Shown piece by piece: positions 1 to 8,987 of a DNA stretch of 64,000 nucleotides. This DNA is from Pseudomonas nabeulensis. GTDB taxonomy: Bacteria > Pseudomonadota > Gammaproteobacteria > Pseudomonadales > Pseudomonadaceae. Each line of letters begins with the position of its first letter. Position 1 is the first letter of the stretch. Below the pieces are notes generated by a model. The model did no database searches, was not told the origin of the DNA, and worked only from the letters and a program-made list of their open reading frames with translations. The stretch covers positions 1 through 64,000 of the forward strand of contig NZ_QUZT01000038.1 in NCBI RefSeq assembly GCF_004682045.1, read 5' to 3'. Made by a program: the position numbers and the translations under genes.

Positions 1-103
1 AGGGGCGGTGCGACGATTCGACTTGCCCCCGATGGCGGTGTGTCTGTCAGCACATCTGTAGCTGATACACCCTCATCGGGGGCAAGCCCCCTCCCACATT
101 TGA
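1..103. repeat. REPIN (inverted REP pair), variant left arm
   Basis: Two REP palindromes face each other. The right arm is the common form (ATCGGGGGCAAGCCCCCTCC). The left arm carries about 16 extra bases (CGGTGCGACGATTCGA) between GGGG and CTTGCCCCC. The pair lies just downstream of the fliR stop. It is cut by the left edge of the window. Confidence 0.85.
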
Positions 104-116
104 CCCGGTTTACAAG

Positions 117-905
117 TCAAGGCAGTGCCATGCTATCAGTCAGGTACTGCATGAATCGCAGGGAGTTGGTGAGCAAACCGGCCAAAAACTGCCCCATGTC
201 CCCCATCACCACCATCAGCAAACCCAGGCCCACGGTGAGGGTCAGGGGGAAGCCTACCGAGAACACCGTCAATTGCGGCGATACCCGGTTGAGAATGCCC
301 ATGGCCAGGTTGATGATCAGCAACGTGGCCACCATCGGCAGCGCCAATAACAGACCCGTGAGGTAGATCGTGCTGCCGTAGCGGGCGATCAGGTTCCAGG
401 CATTCGGATCAAAGTGCAGGTTGCCAATCGGTAAAACCTTGAAGGTGTTCGCCAGCAACTCCAGCACCATCAAATGCCCGTCCAGCGCCAGAAACATCAG
501 GATGGTGATCATGCCCAGGTAGCGCGACAACACCTGGCTATTGGTGGCGGTATCGGCCGAAAAGAACGTGGCGAACGCCAAGCCCATCTGCATGCCGCAG
601 ATATCCCCGGCCATCTCCACCACCGCCAGGGTCACGCGCATGACCATGCCCAGCGCCATGCCGATCAGCACTTGTTCCACGATCACCCCAAGCCCCGGCC
701 AGGAGAACAACGGCACATCCGGCAGCGGCGGCAGATTGGGTGCCAATAAAAACGCCAACAACATCGCCAGGCCAACCTTGACCTGACTGGAGACGTTTTT
801 ATGCCCCAGGATCGGGTCGCTCATCAGGTACGCCAGCACCCGGCAGAACGGCCAGAAAAAGCTGGTAAGCCACAGTTGCAACTGCGCCGAACTGACCTCG
901 ATCAA
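117..905 (-). CDS. fliR: Flagellar export apparatus protein FliR
   Basis: Inner-membrane component of the flagellar type III export gate, working with FliP and FliQ. The 262-residue protein is almost entirely hydrophobic with several membrane segments, the usual FliR length. The N-terminus (MIEVSSAQLQLWLTSFFWP) aligns with the enteric FliR start, so a TTG start codon is chosen; it follows the fliQ stop by 6 nt and is probably translationally coupled. Last gene of the fliFGHIJKLMNOPQR operon, with a REPIN immediately downstream. Confidence 0.95.
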   Translation of the reverse strand: MIEVSSAQLQLWLTSFFWPFCRVLAYLMSDPILGHKNVSSQVKVGLAMLLAFLLAPNLPPLPDVPLFSWPGLGVIVEQVLIGMALGMVMRVTLAVVEMAGDICGMQMGLAFATFFSADTATNSQVLSRYLGMITILMFLALDGHLMVLELLANTFKVLPIGNLHFDPNAWNLIARYGSTIYLTGLLLALPMVATLLIINLAMGILNRVSPQLTVFSVGFPLTLTVGLGLLMVVMGDMGQFLAGLLTNSLRFMQYLTDSMALP

Positions 906-911
906 CGCAGG

Positions 912-1181
912 TCAGCCGATCAACGTGGGCAGGCTGGTGAACAGCGCGCGGGTGTAGTCCACCAGCATTTCCATGATCACAGGACCTGCGATCACCAACA
1001 CCACGCACACGCCGATGATCTTGGGGATAAACGACAAGGTGGACTCGTTGATCTGCGTGGCGGCCTGGAACAGGCTCACCAGCAGGCCGATAAACAGCGT
1101 CACGAACAACACGGGCGCGGCCACGATCATGCTCATGCGCATGCCCTTGTAGGCCAGGTCCATGACCATTTCCGGTGTCAT
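912..1181 (-). CDS. fliQ: Flagellar export apparatus protein FliQ
   Basis: Small export-gate subunit of 89 residues with two membrane helices, starting MTPEMVMDLAYKGM. The open frame extends 25 codons further upstream, but those overlap fliP and do not resemble FliQ, so the internal ATG 13 nt after the fliP stop is used. Length and hydrophobic pattern match the family. Cotranscribed between fliP and fliR. Confidence 0.95.
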   Translation of the reverse strand: MTPEMVMDLAYKGMRMSMIVAAPVLFVTLFIGLLVSLFQAATQINESTLSFIPKIIGVCVVLVIAGPVIMEMLVDYTRALFTSLPTLIG

Positions 1182-1194
1182 CAAGGCGTCCTCA

Positions 1195-1875
1195 TCAGGT
1201 GTAGAAACTCTGCGCCAGGGAGCCCAGCAGCAATTGCCAGCCGTCCACCAGCACAAACAGCATCAGCTTGAACGGCAGCGAAATGGTCGACGGCGGCACC
1301 ATCATCATGCCCAGCGCCATCAGCACGCTCGCGACCACCAGGTCGATGATCAGGAACGGGATAAAGATGGTGAACCCGGCCTGGAACGCGGTCTTCAACT
1401 CGCTGGTGACAAACGACGGCAACAACACGCGCATGGGCACGTCTTCGGGGCCCTGCAAGTCATCGATCTGCGCCAGTCGCGCGAACAAGGCGAGGTCGCC
1501 CTGGCGGGTCTGGGTCAGCATGAATTTTCGAAACGGCAGGCTGCCCTTGTCGAGAAACTGCTCCACCGTGATCTCATCCTTGGAGAACGGTTGCCACGCG
1601 GTTTTGTAAGCCTGATCCAGGGTCGGCGACATCACAAAAAAGGTCAGGAACAGCGACAGCCCCAGCAACACCTGGTTGGGCGGCGCCGAGGTGGTGCCGA
1701 TGGCCGTGCGCAGCAAGCCCAGCACAATGATGATGCGCGTGAAGCCGGTCATCATCAGCAGGATCGCCGGCAAAAAAGCCATGGCGCTGAGCAGCAGCAG
1801 GGTTTGCAGGCTCAGCGACCATTGCTGGCCGCCCGCCTGGCCGGTGAAGGCGCTGAGGCCTTCCATGCCGGTCAT
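1195..1875 (-). CDS. fliP: Flagellar export apparatus protein FliP, without signal peptide
   Basis: Core of the export gate. The 226 residues match enteric FliP closely over the mature part (TSAPPNQVLLGLSLFLTFF, then FIPFLIIDLVVASVLMALGM, ending near DGWQLLLGSLAQSF). Enteric FliP is about 20 residues longer because it begins with a cleavable signal peptide. Here the reading frame meets a stop nine codons before the ATG, and no signal sequence is present. The ATG overlaps the fliO stop by 4 nt. Confidence 0.95.
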   Translation of the reverse strand: MTGMEGLSAFTGQAGGQQWSLSLQTLLLLSAMAFLPAILLMMTGFTRIIIVLGLLRTAIGTTSAPPNQVLLGLSLFLTFFVMSPTLDQAYKTAWQPFSKDEITVEQFLDKGSLPFRKFMLTQTRQGDLALFARLAQIDDLQGPEDVPMRVLLPSFVTSELKTAFQAGFTIFIPFLIIDLVVASVLMALGMMMVPPSTISLPFKLMLFVLVDGWQLLLGSLAQSFYT

Positions 1876-2258
1876 GATGAGCGCCCCTTGCGCTTGAAGT
1901 TATGTTTCAACGCCATAGCCAAGCGTTCGGAAAAGTTATCGCCCGGCACGACGACTGCTTCTGGCTCGGGCTCTGGCGCATCCATCTGCGCCAGCGCGGT
2001 GACTTGCTGCGGTGTCACGCCTAATACCAGCCACTGACCACGCACTTCGACGATCACGACTTTCTCGCGCTGGCCCACCCCGGTACTGCTGACCACCCGC
2101 AACAGTTTGCCGGGACTCAACGGGCGCGTACCGACCCGGCGCGCCAGCCAGCCGCAGCCCAGCACACACACCAGTACCACCACCAGCGCCAGGCTGGTTT
2201 TGCCGAGCAATGCCAGGTTCATCACGCTGTCATCGGGCACGCCGAGGGCAGCACTCAT
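1872..2258 (-). CDS. fliO: Flagellar biosynthesis protein FliO
   Basis: Membrane protein that assists assembly of the FliP ring. The 128 residues have one N-terminal membrane segment (about residues 18-40) followed by a small cytoplasmic domain (LLRVVSSTGVGQREKVVIVEVRGQ), then an acidic and a basic tail. Overlaps fliN by 4 nt at its start and fliP by 4 nt at its end, which supports coupled translation. Confidence 0.9.
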   Translation of the reverse strand: MSAALGVPDDSVMNLALLGKTSLALVVVLVCVLGCGWLARRVGTRPLSPGKLLRVVSSTGVGQREKVVIVEVRGQWLVLGVTPQQVTALAQMDAPEPEPEAVVVPGDNFSERLAMALKHNFKRKGRSS

Positions 2259-2725
2259 CGGTTGAGCTTTTGCACACGCTCGGACGGCGTGATGATTTCA
2301 GTGATACGAATACCGTACTTGTCATCCACCACCACCACTTCGCCCTGGGCGATCAGGTAGCTGTTGATCAGGATGTCCATCGGCTCACCCGCCAGGCCGT
2401 CCAGCGCCAGCACTGAGCCTTGGGCCAGTTCCAGCAGTTGCTTGATGGTGATGCGCGTACGGCCCAGCTCCACGCTGAGTTTGACCGGGATATCCATGAT
2501 CATTTCCAGCTCCCGCGCAGCGGCGGCAGGCTGGGGTGTCGGCAACGGCTTGAACACGCTCGAACCCACGCTCGGCGCCGGATTTTCCGTCACCTCGGCA
2601 GCCTCTTGCTCAGCCAGCGCAATCGCCCACGGATCGTCGTCCGCACCTTCGGCGATGGTCTGTTCGGCCAGGGCATCGGCCCATTCATCCGGCGCTTCGG
2701 GCGGGGTGGTGTTTGAATCAGTCAT
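2255..2725 (-). CDS. fliN: Flagellar motor switch protein FliN
   Basis: C-ring switch protein of 156 residues. An acidic, low-complexity N-terminus of about 80 residues precedes the SpoA domain (IMDIPVKLSVELGRTRITIK through GIRITEIITPSERVQKL). Its start lies inside the 3' end of fliM with an 8-nt overlap. With FliG and FliM it forms the switch that sets rotation direction and binds export cargo. Confidence 0.96.
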   Translation of the reverse strand: MTDSNTTPPEAPDEWADALAEQTIAEGADDDPWAIALAEQEAAEVTENPAPSVGSSVFKPLPTPQPAAAARELEMIMDIPVKLSVELGRTRITIKQLLELAQGSVLALDGLAGEPMDILINSYLIAQGEVVVVDDKYGIRITEIITPSERVQKLNR

Positions 2726-3773
2726 GCTCGGAATCCTTGGCAGTGGACACGTGGCCCTTCACGAATCGGCTGGTAGAAGAGGAAGAAAGGCTCAGGGAAT
2801 GGTCGACCAGGTCCTTCACCAGCAACGCGCGCTGGCCGTTCTGGCTGCCGTATTCACAGGTCATGACCGGCACGCCGTCGACCCGCGCATTGATGAGGTC
2901 GGGCAGTTCGATGGGCAACACGTCGCCCACCTTGAGCGCCATGACCTGCCCCACGCGGGCGTCCATTTCGACAAAGTCGGCGATCAGCTCGATTTCCGAA
3001 TGGGTGATCTCACCGGCCATGCGCTTGTTCCAGTTGCGCTCTTCTTCCGGGTTGGTGTCCGTGAGCGGGCCGTTGAGCAACTGGCGCATCGGCTCGATCA
3101 TCAGGTACGGGATCACGATGTTGAAGTCACTGGAGAGGTTGCCCACCTCCAGGTGGAAGGTGGCATTCACCACGATTTCATTCGGCGAGCTGGTGATATT
3201 GGCGAACTTGGCCTGCATCTCTGAACGCAGGTATTCGATGTCCAGCGGGTACACCGACTTCCAGGCGTCTTTGTAGGCGTCCACCGACAGCCCCAACAAA
3301 CGGCGAATGATGCGCTGCTCGGTGTGGGTGAACTCGCGGCCTTCGGACTTGGTCACAAAGCGTCCGTCGCCGCCGAACAGGTTGTCCACCACCATGAACA
3401 CCACCGCCGGCGGGAACACCACCAGCGCCGTGCCGCGCAGCGGTTTCATCGCCAGCAGGTTGATATTGGTGGGCATCGGCATGTGCATCGAGAATTCGCT
3501 GTAGCTCTGATAGCGCACGCTTTTGACAGTGATATCGATGCTGCGCCGGATCAGGTTGAACAGCGCCATGCGGAAATAACGGGCGAAGCGTTCGTTGATG
3601 ATATCCAGCGCATGCAAGCGCTCATGGATCACCCGATGCTGGGTCGCCGGGTCGTAGGGGCGCACCCGCGAGGCGTCCAGGGTGCCGGCTTCTTCGTGGG
3701 CGGCGTCGGTTTCGTCGCTGCCGCGAAGCAGCATGTCGATCTCGTCCTGGGAGAGCAAATCGTCAATGGCCAT
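2718..3773 (-). CDS. fliM: Flagellar motor switch protein FliM
   Basis: C-ring protein of 351 residues. The N-terminus has the CheY-P docking motif (LLSQDEIDMLLRG), followed by the CheC-like middle domain (with the GGDGRF loop region) and a C-terminal SpoA domain (ALKVGDVLPIELPD). An intact CheY-binding motif implies the motor can respond to a chemotaxis pathway, although no che genes are in the window. Starts 3 nt after fliL. Confidence 0.97.
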   Translation of the reverse strand: MAIDDLLSQDEIDMLLRGSDETDAAHEEAGTLDASRVRPYDPATQHRVIHERLHALDIINERFARYFRMALFNLIRRSIDITVKSVRYQSYSEFSMHMPMPTNINLLAMKPLRGTALVVFPPAVVFMVVDNLFGGDGRFVTKSEGREFTHTEQRIIRRLLGLSVDAYKDAWKSVYPLDIEYLRSEMQAKFANITSSPNEIVVNATFHLEVGNLSSDFNIVIPYLMIEPMRQLLNGPLTDTNPEEERNWNKRMAGEITHSEIELIADFVEMDARVGQVMALKVGDVLPIELPDLINARVDGVPVMTCEYGSQNGQRALLVKDLVDHSLSLSSSSTSRFVKGHVSTAKDSEHD

Positions 3774-3776
3774 GGG

Positions 3777-4238
3777 TTACTGCACGATAAAGTCGGTGTA
3801 CAGCACGCGCAGCACCGCAGGTTCAGGCTGCTGCGGCGCCAAGGGTTGCTTGAGGGTGTCGAGAATGCGGGCGGCGAGCGCGGCCTTGCCCTGAGGGGTG
3901 ATCACTTGCGAGGTGTTCTGCCCGCTCAACAAGGTCAGCAATTGGCTGCGCACTTGCGGCATATAGTCCTGCAATTGGGCCTGGGTGGCGTCGTCCGCCA
4001 CTTCCAGGGCAAAGCCCACATACAGCAGGCTCTGCTCATCACGTTCGTTGACCAGGTTGACGGTCATCGGCGCGATGGTCACCAGCCGTGGCGCCTGGGG
4101 TTTTGGCTCAGGCTTGGGCGCGTCATCGGCTTGGGCGTTCTGGCTGATGTACACGTAGGTGCCGGCGCTGCTGCCCGCCACGACGACCAGCGCCACTAAC
4201 AGAATCAAGAGCCACGGGGTTTTACGGGAGGTGGTCAT
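3777..4238 (-). CDS. fliL: Flagellar basal-body-associated protein FliL
   Basis: Single-pass inner-membrane protein of 153 residues. A short basic N-terminus (MTTSRKTPW) and one membrane helix (about residues 8-30) lead into a periplasmic domain with the family pattern LVTIAPMTVNL and a C-terminus ending in YTDFIVQ. It associates with stators at the basal body. A 123-nt gap separates it from fliK upstream. Confidence 0.93.
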   Translation of the reverse strand: MTTSRKTPWLLILLVALVVVAGSSAGTYVYISQNAQADDAPKPEPKPQAPRLVTIAPMTVNLVNERDEQSLLYVGFALEVADDATQAQLQDYMPQVRSQLLTLLSGQNTSQVITPQGKAALAARILDTLKQPLAPQQPEPAVLRVLYTDFIVQ

Positions 4239-4361
4239 GGGCGGACACCATCGAATAAAGGAAAGCGGTTAGGCAGGGCTCAAGTATGACCACCGCCCTG
4301 CCCCGCCCATGGCGCGATAAGACCAGGCTAACGGCGGTATCTCGCTGTTTTGATTTGGGAT

Positions 4362-5477
4362 TCAGACGTACAGGTCCACCGCCGATCCGCTCAACACCAC
4401 GGGCTGCACGGCTGTCGGTTCGATGCGATTCACCGGCGCGCTGGCCGACTGAGGTTGCGGATCCCGCTGGGATTGCTGGCGCGAAGACTGGTCGCTGACC
4501 GACGCCTGCCCCAGTGCGATGCCTTGGCTGGCCAGCGCTTCGCGCAACTGTGGCAACGCCTGCTCCACCGCCACACGCACCGAAGCATGCGCCACCTGGA
4601 ACTGCGCCTGGGTGGTGCCGTCATTCAGGTTGAGGCTGATGGACAACGGCCCCAATTCGGCGGGGTGCAGGCGCAGGTCCACTTGCTGGTCGCCACGGGT
4701 GACCATGTCGACCATCTGCTGGCCCAGGTCGGCGGCCCAATCGGTGCTGCCGATGGCGGCGGTGAGAGCCAGGCCAGTGCTCGCCACGTTGTCAGCGGGA
4801 GGTGGCGTGAACGAGGTCGGAGCAAGGCTGAATACGGTTTGGGGATCAGGCTGGCTGTCGGGTTGGCGGTCGTCGGTGTGCGCCTGCACGGTAGGCACGC
4901 TGTCGGCGATGGTCGCGACCAGGGTTGGCAGCGTGTCGGCTGAGTCCACAGGATCAATGGCGTCGTCCGGCTCATCATCAACTACGGGCAGGCTTTGGGT
5001 GTGGACCGGTGCGCTGCTGATCACGGGGGACGGTTCTTCCGGCGCACTGCTGACCGGCACCGGCACACTCACCGGGATCGGCGGTACAACGATCACCGAC
5101 GCCGTATCCGACTGACCGGCGCTTTCAATCAGGGCCATGCGCTGGCGGATATCATCCAGGGTGCTGTCGGACTTGATTGTGGGTTTGGGCACGTCGACTT
5201 CGGCCACAAGTTCCTCGGGCAAAACACTCAACACTTCATCCGGCAATGGCGTCTCTTCCTCTACCACCGGCAGAGGCTGCATGACCACGGGCGCGGGCAC
5301 CTCGACAGGTTCAGCAAGCTGCGGCGTCGCCACCGGCAGCGGCTGCGGCACGTCCGCCGTCACCTGGCTCAGCACCGCCGAAAACGACTCGGCCAACGCA
5401 ATCGGCGTATCGGTGACAGGCGCACTGGCCTGCACCGGCGCGGTGGCCTGGGGCATTAACGTCGCGAGAATATCCAT
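4362..5477 (-). CDS. fliK: Flagellar hook-length control protein FliK
   Basis: Molecular ruler secreted during hook growth; it switches export from hook to filament substrates. The 371 residues have a Pro/Val/Asp-rich N-terminal region and the conserved C-terminal domain (VDLRLHPAELGPLSISLNLN followed by VAVEQALPQLREAL). Length is close to enteric FliK. It fits the operon order fliJ-fliK-fliL. Confidence 0.93.
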   Translation of the reverse strand: MDILATLMPQATAPVQASAPVTDTPIALAESFSAVLSQVTADVPQPLPVATPQLAEPVEVPAPVVMQPLPVVEEETPLPDEVLSVLPEELVAEVDVPKPTIKSDSTLDDIRQRMALIESAGQSDTASVIVVPPIPVSVPVPVSSAPEEPSPVISSAPVHTQSLPVVDDEPDDAIDPVDSADTLPTLVATIADSVPTVQAHTDDRQPDSQPDPQTVFSLAPTSFTPPPADNVASTGLALTAAIGSTDWAADLGQQMVDMVTRGDQQVDLRLHPAELGPLSISLNLNDGTTQAQFQVAHASVRVAVEQALPQLREALASQGIALGQASVSDQSSRQQSQRDPQPQSASAPVNRIEPTAVQPVVLSGSAVDLYV

Positions 5478-5485
5478 GCTGTTCC

Positions 5486-5956
5486 TTAAAGGCCGCTATC
5501 AAGGGAGGAAGGCAACGCCGCCGCCCGGCGGCGTAATTGGCTGGCCATTTCATCGGACTGACGCTGTTCCATTCGCCCGACGCGCACCTGTTCCTGTTGG
5601 GCGCGCCGGTCCAGCAACGCCTCAATCGAACTGACCTTGCGCCACTGCGCCATCCACGTGAGTTGGTGATGCGCCACCTGTTTGCGGTGCCGCTCCAGGC
5701 TCTTTTGCGCGCGCGCCACCGCCTCTTCCAGCGACTGCAAAAAACCGCGGTAGTTGGTGAGTGCCGACGGGCTCATGCCGTCCTTGGCCAGTTCCAGTTG
5801 CAGGTTCTGGCGGTATTCCTGCTGGTACTGGTCGAGGGTGCGCAACTGGTTGATCACCTGCTGCTCGGCAGCGCGGCTCTGTGCCAGGGCGCGGGCCGCG
5901 ACATCGCGGGCCTGGGAGGCCATTTCGATCAACAGGTGCAGGGATTGATTCGCCAT
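5486..5956 (-). CDS. fliJ: Flagellar export protein FliJ
   Basis: Cytoplasmic protein of 156 residues, nearly all coiled coil and rich in Gln, Arg and Glu, as expected for FliJ, the central stalk of the FliI ATPase. The call rests on length, coiled-coil character and its fixed place between fliI and fliK; FliJ sequences diverge strongly. Confidence 0.88.
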   Translation of the reverse strand: MANQSLHLLIEMASQARDVAARALAQSRAAEQQVINQLRTLDQYQQEYRQNLQLELAKDGMSPSALTNYRGFLQSLEEAVARAQKSLERHRKQVAHHQLTWMAQWRKVSSIEALLDRRAQQEQVRVGRMEQRQSDEMASQLRRRAAALPSSLDSGL

Positions 5957-5975
5957 CGGTGGTTACTCGAAAAGG

Positions 5976-7322
5976 TCAGTTGCCCGGGAACAACAGGTTG
6001 AGGCCCTGCAGGGTTTCGTCGACGCTGGCGCGGTCGTCGATGCGCTGTTGCAGGAAGCGCTCGATATGCGGGTACAAGCCCACGGCCCGGTCCAGTTGCA
6101 GGTCGTGGCCCTGGGTATAAGCGCCAACGCTGATCAGGTCGCGATTGCGCTGGTAGCGGGACAACGATTGCTTGAGCTGATTGGCCTTGCGCCGCTGGGC
6201 ATCGCTGGCGATGGCGGTCATGGCCCGGCTGATCGACGCCTCGATATCAATCGCCGGGTAATGCCCGCTTTCGGCCAGGTGGCGCGACAGCACGATATGC
6301 CCGTCGAGAATCGCCCGCGCCGAGTCGGCAATCGGGTCCTGCTGGTCATCGCCTTCGCTGAGTACGGTGTAGAACGCGGTGATCGAGCCACCACCAGGCG
6401 GGCCATTGCCGGTGCGCTCCACCAGCTTGGGCAATTTGGCGAACACCGACGGCGGATAACCTTTGGTGGCCGGCGGCTCGCCCACCGCCAGGGCGATTTC
6501 GCGCTGGGCCATGGCGTAGCGGGTCAGGGAGTCCATGATCAACAGCACGTCCTTGCCCTGCTCGCGAAAATCCTCGGCCACCCGTGTGGCATACAGCGCG
6601 CCCTGCAAGCGTTGCAGCGGCGAAGTGTCTGCAGGCGCGGCGACCACCACCGAACGGCGCAACCCCTCTTCACCGAGGATATTGTCGATAAAGTCCTGCA
6701 CCTCGCGGCCCCGCTCGCCGATCAACCCCACCACGATCACATCGGCCTGGGTGTAGCGCGCCATCATGCCGAGCAATACCGACTTGCCCACGCCGGAACC
6801 GGCAAACAGCCCCAGGCGCTGGCCTCGGCCCACGCAGAGCAACGCGTTGATGGCACGGATGCCCACGTCGATCTGACGATCGATCGGCGCCCGCTTGAGT
6901 GGGTTGAGCGGCTGGGTGTGCAAGCCGGCATGGTGGGCGCCCAGCAGCGGGCCGCGCCCGTCCAATGGCTGGCCGCCGCTGTCGAGCACGCGCCCCAGCA
7001 ACCCCATGCCGAGGGGGAAACTGCGGTTGCCATCGCCTTCGTCCGCAGCGAATACCCGCGCGCCCGGTTGCAGGCCGTGGATTTCCACCAAGGGCATCAG
7101 GTACAGGGTTTCGCCAGCAAAACCGACCACTTCGGCTTCGGCAAACACATCGGTGAGTTCAATACGGCACGCCGCGCCCAGCGGCAGGCGCAGGCCCACG
7201 GCTTCCAGCACCATACCGGTGGCGCGGGTAATGCGCCCGCTGCGCAGGTACGCCGCGATCTGTAGGGGCTTGCCCTGGCAGGCGTCCAACACCCGGCTCC
7301 AACGGGCGCTATGGGGGTTCAC
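5976..7322 (-). CDS. fliI: Flagellum-specific ATPase FliI
   Basis: ATPase of the flagellar export apparatus, 448 residues. Walker A is GSGVGKS at residues 175-181 and Walker B is near VLLIMDSLTRYA; the F1-type signature (GYPPSVFAKLPKLVERTGNG) is clear. The start codon is GTG and overlaps the fliH stop (GTGA). It works with FliH as regulator and FliJ as stalk. Confidence 0.97.
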   Translation of the reverse strand: MNPHSARWSRVLDACQGKPLQIAAYLRSGRITRATGMVLEAVGLRLPLGAACRIELTDVFAEAEVVGFAGETLYLMPLVEIHGLQPGARVFAADEGDGNRSFPLGMGLLGRVLDSGGQPLDGRGPLLGAHHAGLHTQPLNPLKRAPIDRQIDVGIRAINALLCVGRGQRLGLFAGSGVGKSVLLGMMARYTQADVIVVGLIGERGREVQDFIDNILGEEGLRRSVVVAAPADTSPLQRLQGALYATRVAEDFREQGKDVLLIMDSLTRYAMAQREIALAVGEPPATKGYPPSVFAKLPKLVERTGNGPPGGGSITAFYTVLSEGDDQQDPIADSARAILDGHIVLSRHLAESGHYPAIDIEASISRAMTAIASDAQRRKANQLKQSLSRYQRNRDLISVGAYTQGHDLQLDRAVGLYPHIERFLQQRIDDRASVDETLQGLNLLFPGN

Positions 7323-7996
7323 GGCAATTCATCCAGCGTGCGCTCGACGCTGCGATACAGCAGGTCCAGACGCGACGACCGTGTGGCGTCCAGCTCACCG
7401 CTGGCGCTGGCCACGCGGCAACCGCCGGGGAGCATGGAGGCGTCCGCCTGCAGGGTCCAGCCCGCGGCGTCGATCTGTTCGCCAAGGCTGTCCTGCACAC
7501 GCTGCAAATCCTGAGGGTTAAGCCACAGCTTGGGCTTGCCGGTGAGCTCCAGGTCGCTGTCGAGCATGCTCTGCACCCGCGTCAGCACCTGCTCCGGCTG
7601 GGCGCTCAGCGCCTCGCCGGCCAATTGCCGGGCGGCGTCCAGGGCAATGCGCACCAGTTGATGGGCGATGTGCTGGTCCATCGACTTGAGGGCTTCTTCG
7701 AAGTTGCGGCACAGCGCCAGCAAGGGTTGCAGGGTGTGCACCACCTGTTGCTGCAATTCCACCGCTGCGGCCTGGCGACCTTCGTCCAGGCCCTGTGCAT
7801 AACCCTTCTCCACGCCCTGGGCATGCCCGAGTTGGTGGGCGTCGGCGATGGTTTTTTCCCGCAGTACCTGCATTTCCAGCTTGTGCTGGAAGGCTTGCTT
7901 GCGCAGGCGTTCGCGATGGGTGGTCTGGGGGTCGTCGCTGGGCAACGCCGGGCTGCCCAACGGGTCCATCTGCCAGGGCTGCCAGCGCTCAGACAT
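7319..7996 (-). CDS. fliH: Flagellar assembly protein FliH
   Basis: Regulator of the FliI ATPase, 225 residues. The middle has Gly-spaced helical repeats (HAQGVEKGYAQGLDEGRQ), typical of FliH GxxxG segments, and the C-terminal domain ends in SSRLDLLYRSVERTLDELP. It overlaps fliG by 8 nt and fliI by 4 nt. Confidence 0.93.
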   Translation of the reverse strand: MSERWQPWQMDPLGSPALPSDDPQTTHRERLRKQAFQHKLEMQVLREKTIADAHQLGHAQGVEKGYAQGLDEGRQAAAVELQQQVVHTLQPLLALCRNFEEALKSMDQHIAHQLVRIALDAARQLAGEALSAQPEQVLTRVQSMLDSDLELTGKPKLWLNPQDLQRVQDSLGEQIDAAGWTLQADASMLPGGCRVASASGELDATRSSRLDLLYRSVERTLDELP

Positions 7997-8987
7997 AGGT
8001 GTCGTTACCGCGCGCGGTCACGATATCGCCGCTGTCGGACAAACGCCGCACCACTGCGAGGATGGCCTTCTGTTCGGTTTCGATCTGCGACATGCGGATC
8101 GGCCCGCGCGCTTCCATGTCTTCGCGGAACAACTGCCCGGCACGCTGGGACATGTTGTGCAGAAAGCGTTCGAGCAGTGCCGGCGGCGAGCCCTTGAGGG
8201 CGATGGCCAGGGAGTTCTGGTCGACCTGTTGCAGCAGGGTCTGGATACCCCGGTCGTCCACGTCGATCAGGTTTTCGAACAGGAACATCTCGTCGAGGAT
8301 CTTCTGCGCCAGGTCGTCGCTGTGTTCGCGCACGGTGCCGATGGCCAGCTCTTCGTGGGCCGAACTCATCAGGTTGAGGATTTCTGCCGCCGTCCTCACG
8401 CCGCCCATTTTGCTGCGCTTGAGGCTTTGGCCGTCGAGCATCACGCCCAACACTTCGGTCAGTTCCTGCAACGCCACCGGCTGTACACCGCTGAAGGTGG
8501 CGATACGCAGGATGATGTCGTTGCGCAGGCGGTCCGGCAGCAATTGCAGGATGTCCGACGCTTGATGGCGCTCCAGGTGCACGAGGATGGTGGCGATGAT
8601 CTGCGGGTGTTCGTCGCGAATCATCTCGGCCACCATCGAGGCTTCCATCAGGTTGAGCTTGTCGATGCCGGAACCGGTGTTGGTGTTTTCGAGGATGTCG
8701 TCGATCAGGCTGGCGGCCCGTTCGCTGCCCAAGGCCTTGGTCAGCACCGCACGAATATGGTCGCTGGTCTGGATATTGATGGCCGCGTATTGGTCGGTCT
8801 CGTCCATGAACTCTTCCAGCACCAGGCGCATTTCTTCGTGGGACACCTGGCTCAGGCGCGCCATTTCCATGCTGATGGCTTCTACATCGGTGCTGGGCAA
8901 GAACTTGAAGACTTCCGCCGCGCTGTCGGCATCCAACGACAGCAGCAAGATCGCACTGCGGCGCGAGCCGGTCATTTTGTTAGTCAT
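7989..8987 (-). CDS. fliG: Flagellar motor switch protein FliG
   Basis: C-ring rotor protein of 332 residues. The N-terminal domain (GSRRSAILLLSLDADSAAEV) binds FliF, and the C-terminal domain (MFLFENLIDVDDRGIQTLL) contains the charged residues that contact the stator. Length equals that of enteric FliG (331). It overlaps fliF by 8 nt, so rotor and MS-ring subunits are probably coupled in translation. Confidence 0.97.
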   Translation of the reverse strand: MTNKMTGSRRSAILLLSLDADSAAEVFKFLPSTDVEAISMEMARLSQVSHEEMRLVLEEFMDETDQYAAINIQTSDHIRAVLTKALGSERAASLIDDILENTNTGSGIDKLNLMEASMVAEMIRDEHPQIIATILVHLERHQASDILQLLPDRLRNDIILRIATFSGVQPVALQELTEVLGVMLDGQSLKRSKMGGVRTAAEILNLMSSAHEELAIGTVREHSDDLAQKILDEMFLFENLIDVDDRGIQTLLQQVDQNSLAIALKGSPPALLERFLHNMSQRAGQLFREDMEARGPIRMSQIETEQKAILAVVRRLSDSGDIVTARGNDTYV

